Shown here: in pieces, positions 6,213 to 7,703 of the stretch
Numbering within the stretch: the stretch's first letter is position 1
How the letters are laid out: every line of letters starts with the position of its first letter
Assembly (NCBI GenBank): GCA_031284665.1
Contig: JAITXR010000276.1
Coordinates: 1 to 7,703, forward strand
Source of the DNA: Paludibacter sp.
Lineage (GTDB): Bacteria > Bacteroidota > Bacteroidia > Bacteroidales > Paludibacteraceae
Direction of reading: 5' to 3'
Length of the DNA: 7,703 nt
The notes under the pieces: model-generated
Database searches by the model: none
Told to the model about the DNA's origin: nothing
The model's input: only the letters and a program-made list of their open reading frames with translations
Program-made: the position numbers and the translations under genes

Positions 6213-6214
6213 TC

Positions 6215-6667
6215 CTATTCTTTATTTTTACTGTCAATCCAAATTGTAACCGGTCCGTCGTTCACAAGAGCCACTTTCATATCCGCTCCAAAGACGCCTG
6301 TTTTTACATTTTTGTTTAATTTGCGGCTTACTTCTTTACAAAAATTTTCGTAAAGCGCTGTTGCGATTTCGGGTTTAGATGCTTTAATATACGACGGACG
6401 GTTACCTTTTTTGGTCGAGGCGTGCAAAGTAAATTGACTGACAATCAAGATATTACCATCGCTGTCGATTATCGACCTATTCATTACTGCATTTTGGTCG
6501 TCGAAAATTCGCAAATTCACAATTTTACCCGCAAGCCATTCAATATCCTGCTCGTTGTCGGCATCTTCTATCCCAACAAACACCAACAAACCAGTCTCAA
6601 TCGAAGAATAAAGCCGATTGTCAATAGTTACAGATGCATTTTTTACCCGTTGTATTAAAACTCGCAT
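6215..6667 (-). CDS. dtd: D-aminoacyl-tRNA deacylase
   Basis: This enzyme hydrolyses D-amino acids (and glycine mischarged on tRNA-Ala) from tRNA, a translation quality-control step in the cytoplasm. From the ATG complementary to 6665-6667 the protein is 150 aa, the normal DTD length, and opens with the typical MRVLIQRVKNASVTI. The catalytic SQFT motif is at residues 77-80 and the Gly-cis-Pro motif NDGPVT at 136-141. The RPSY element (90-93) and FGADMKV block (126-132) are also present. An in-frame ATG lies 11 codons upstream (6698-6700) but is rejected. It adds a hydrophobic tail not found in the family and overlaps the candidate -7 box at 6700-6707, so it would be at or before the transcription start. 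dtd is probably first in its transcript, with the reductase downstream, and is divergent from DUF3791-DUF3990. Confidence 0.95.
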   Translation of the reverse strand: MRVLIQRVKNASVTIDNRLYSSIETGLLVFVGIEDADNEQDIEWLAGKIVNLRIFDDQNAVMNRSIIDSDGNILIVSQFTLHASTKKGNRPSYIKASKPEIATALYENFCKEVSRKLNKNVKTGVFGADMKVALVNDGPVTIWIDSKNKE

Positions 6668-6699
6668 AGTGATAAATATTAGAAAAACATTATTGAGCA

Positions 6700-6732
6700 C
6701 AAAAATAACAAAAAAGAAATTACAAATTCAAA
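6700..6732 (-). promoter_or_regulatory. dtd: Promoter for dtd (-33/-7)
   Basis: On the minus strand, TTTG (complement of 6729-6732) is followed after 21 nt by TATTTTTG (complement of 6700-6707), matching the Bacteroidetes TTTG/TAnnTTTG promoter. Transcription would start near 6694, leaving a leader of about 27 nt before the dtd ATG at 6667. This supports the shorter dtd start. Confidence 0.6.
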
Positions 6733-6743
6733 TTTCACATTAA

Positions 6744-6773
6744 TTGTATTGTCAATTAGAATTATTATATTTG
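6744..6773 (+). promoter_or_regulatory. Promoter for DUF3791-DUF3990 (-33/-7)
   Basis: TTG at 6744-6746, a 19-nt spacer, and TATATTTG at 6766-6773 give a near-ideal Bacteroidetes promoter. The transcription start would be near 6779, about 20 nt before the ATG at 6798. The short leader is A/T-rich and has no Shine-Dalgarno site, as is usual in this phylum. The two promoters are back-to-back in the 130-nt dtd/DUF3791 spacer. Confidence 0.7.
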
Positions 6774-6797
6774 CATTGTAATTAAAAATAGATATGT

Positions 6798-7031
6798 ATG
6801 ACAACAAAATTGGATAAACAAACGAGCGATAAAGTGAGTTTCATTACATTTATAATACCCGAATTTGCCGCAGCGTACAAAATGAATGTGCAAAACGCAT
6901 ATTTTTATTTGAAAAAATATGGCGGTTGGGACTATTTAAACGAATGCTGGTGGGCATTGCATACTGATAATTTGCTGTATGCTCTTAACGACATTTACGA
7001 AGTTTGTTATAAGAATGGAGGGCAACGCTAA
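6798..7031 (+). CDS. DUF3791 domain-containing small protein
   Basis: This 77-aa protein is predicted to be mostly helical, with no signal peptide or membrane helix. The family pattern I recall for DUF3791 is visible: an N-terminal helix (SFITFIIPEFAAAYKMN, 14-30), AYFYLKKYGGWDYLNECW (34-51), the ALHT element (53-56), and an acidic C-terminal helix YALNDIYEVC (61-70). Its stop codon overlaps the ATG of the DUF3990 gene by one base (TAATG), implying translational coupling. DUF3791 genes commonly sit next to DUF3990 genes in Bacteroidetes and Firmicutes (from memory). No biochemical role is established to my knowledge. By size, position and coupling it could be an antitoxin or adaptor for the downstream ADP-ribosyltransferase-like protein, but this is inference. 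A strong promoter precedes it. Confidence 0.85.
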   Translation: MTTKLDKQTSDKVSFITFIIPEFAAAYKMNVQNAYFYLKKYGGWDYLNECWWALHTDNLLYALNDIYEVCYKNGGQR

Positions 7032-7703
7032 TGCAGGTTTTTCACGGAAGTTATACGGAAATTGATGTAATTGATTTGTCAAAAGCACGCTTAAATAGAG
7101 ATTTTGGGCAGGGGTTTTATGTTTCAAAATTTCGCAAACAAGCCGAAGATTGGGCAAAAAATATAGGCAAAAAATATGATGCTGAAGGATATGTAACAGA
7201 ATTTACTTATTTTGATTCTGAATTTACAGAACGTTTGTGTAATGTCAAACATTTTGACTCGTATAGCGATGAGTGGTTGGATTTCGTTGTAATGAATCGT
7301 AACCCTATGTCGCCAAATCCCGCTCACAATTTTGATATTGTAGAAGGGCCTGTTGCTGATGATAAAGTACAACGAACACTTAGAGCATATTTGGCGAATA
7401 AAATCCCAAAGGAACGATTTCTAAAAATGCTTTCGCGGCACGAGCCAACACATCAAATATGCTTTTGCACTATGCGGTCTTTACTTGTAATCAACAAAGA
7501 ACCTAACAATATTTTATTCGCTATCGAAAACATTAGCGAGCCACTCGTAGAGCATTTAATGCTCGATTTGCAAATAGATGAGGAAAAAGCCACCGATATT
7601 TTCTATTCTTCAGCCACATTTACTCAACTTGCCAATGCCGATACCAAACTTTACGAAAAAGAATGGCAGGAAATTTACCAAATGCTGAAAAATGAATTGA
7701 AAG
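7031..7703 (+). CDS. DUF3990 protein, ADP-ribosyltransferase-like, with extra C-terminal helical domain (partial)
   Basis: The frame starts at 7031, overlapping the DUF3791 stop, and stays open for 224 codons to the right edge without a stop. Residues 1 to about 150 match the DUF3990 pattern: VFHGSYTEI (3-11), DFGQGFYVSKFRKQAEDWA (24-42), KHFDSYSDEWLDFVVMNR (73-90), FDIVEGPVADDKVQRTL (101-117) and HQICFCT (141-147). DUF3990 belongs, as I recall, with ADP-ribosyltransferase-like folds. H5 and Y30 sit where the H and Y of an H-Y-E-type NAD site would be; the third position would be Q142 or another residue, so activity is unproven. After a linker, residues about 160-224 form a second helical module (LVEHLMLDLQIDEEKATDIF, then SSATFTQL and TKLY). 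It resembles small proteins I recall near DUF3990 genes. A toxin, effector or regulatory modifier role is inferred. Confidence 0.82.
   Translation, partial: MQVFHGSYTEIDVIDLSKARLNRDFGQGFYVSKFRKQAEDWAKNIGKKYDAEGYVTEFTYFDSEFTERLCNVKHFDSYSDEWLDFVVMNRNPMSPNPAHNFDIVEGPVADDKVQRTLRAYLANKIPKERFLKMLSRHEPTHQICFCTMRSLLVINKEPNNILFAIENISEPLVEHLMLDLQIDEEKATDIFYSSATFTQLANADTKLYEKEWQEIYQMLKNELK

Noticed and set aside
6668..6700. Upstream dtd start giving 161 aa
   Set aside because: DTD proteins begin MRVxIQRV; the upstream ATG overlaps the candidate -7 box, so it would not be within the transcript.

Overview
The window looks like chromosomal DNA of a member of the Bacteroidetes, most likely order Bacteroidales. 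It is AT-rich, its start codons lack Shine-Dalgarno sites and sit behind A/T-rich leaders, and several upstream regions carry the phylum-type -7 box TAnnTTTG. An hpt-adk pair and a DUF6377-type membrane regulator fit the same group. This assignment is inferred from sequence style and gene families, not from a database search.

Layout. Seven genes lie on the minus strand and two on the plus strand. In minus-strand transcription order: dtd (D-aminoacyl-tRNA deacylase, start 6667), a YghZ-type aldo/keto reductase (start 6059), a DUF6377 transmembrane regulator with TPR-like helices and a C-terminal HTH-like segment (start 4950), hpt (start 3112), adk (true start 2461), a TerC/Alx-family membrane protein (start 1618), and an ORF6N-domain protein cut off by the left edge. 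Divergent from dtd, on the plus strand, is a two-gene cassette: a 77-aa DUF3791 protein overlapping by one base (TAATG) a DUF3990 protein that runs off the right edge.

How the genes relate. hpt and adk are a purine salvage/nucleotide balance pair and probably share a transcript that ends at a strong hairpin just after adk. dtd is a translation quality-control enzyme. TerC and the aldo/keto reductase are probably stress or homeostasis functions. The most distinctive item is DUF3791-DUF3990, which has the architecture of a small-partner/ADP-ribosyltransferase-like module. It has its own well-formed promoter back-to-back with that of dtd, and an extra helical C-terminal domain.

Between genes. 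There is no gene-free stretch longer than 300 bases. Most minus-strand spacers hold short degenerate tandem repeats: a 9-nt unit before adk, a 7-nt unit over the hpt stop, TTTGCACAT copies after the reductase, and CTTCTAA-like units after dtd. One exact 18-mer occurs about 20 nt upstream of two unrelated start codons. A roughly 65% GC island and a 33-bp hairpin region lie between terC and adk. No tRNA, rRNA, CRISPR array or insertion sequence was seen.
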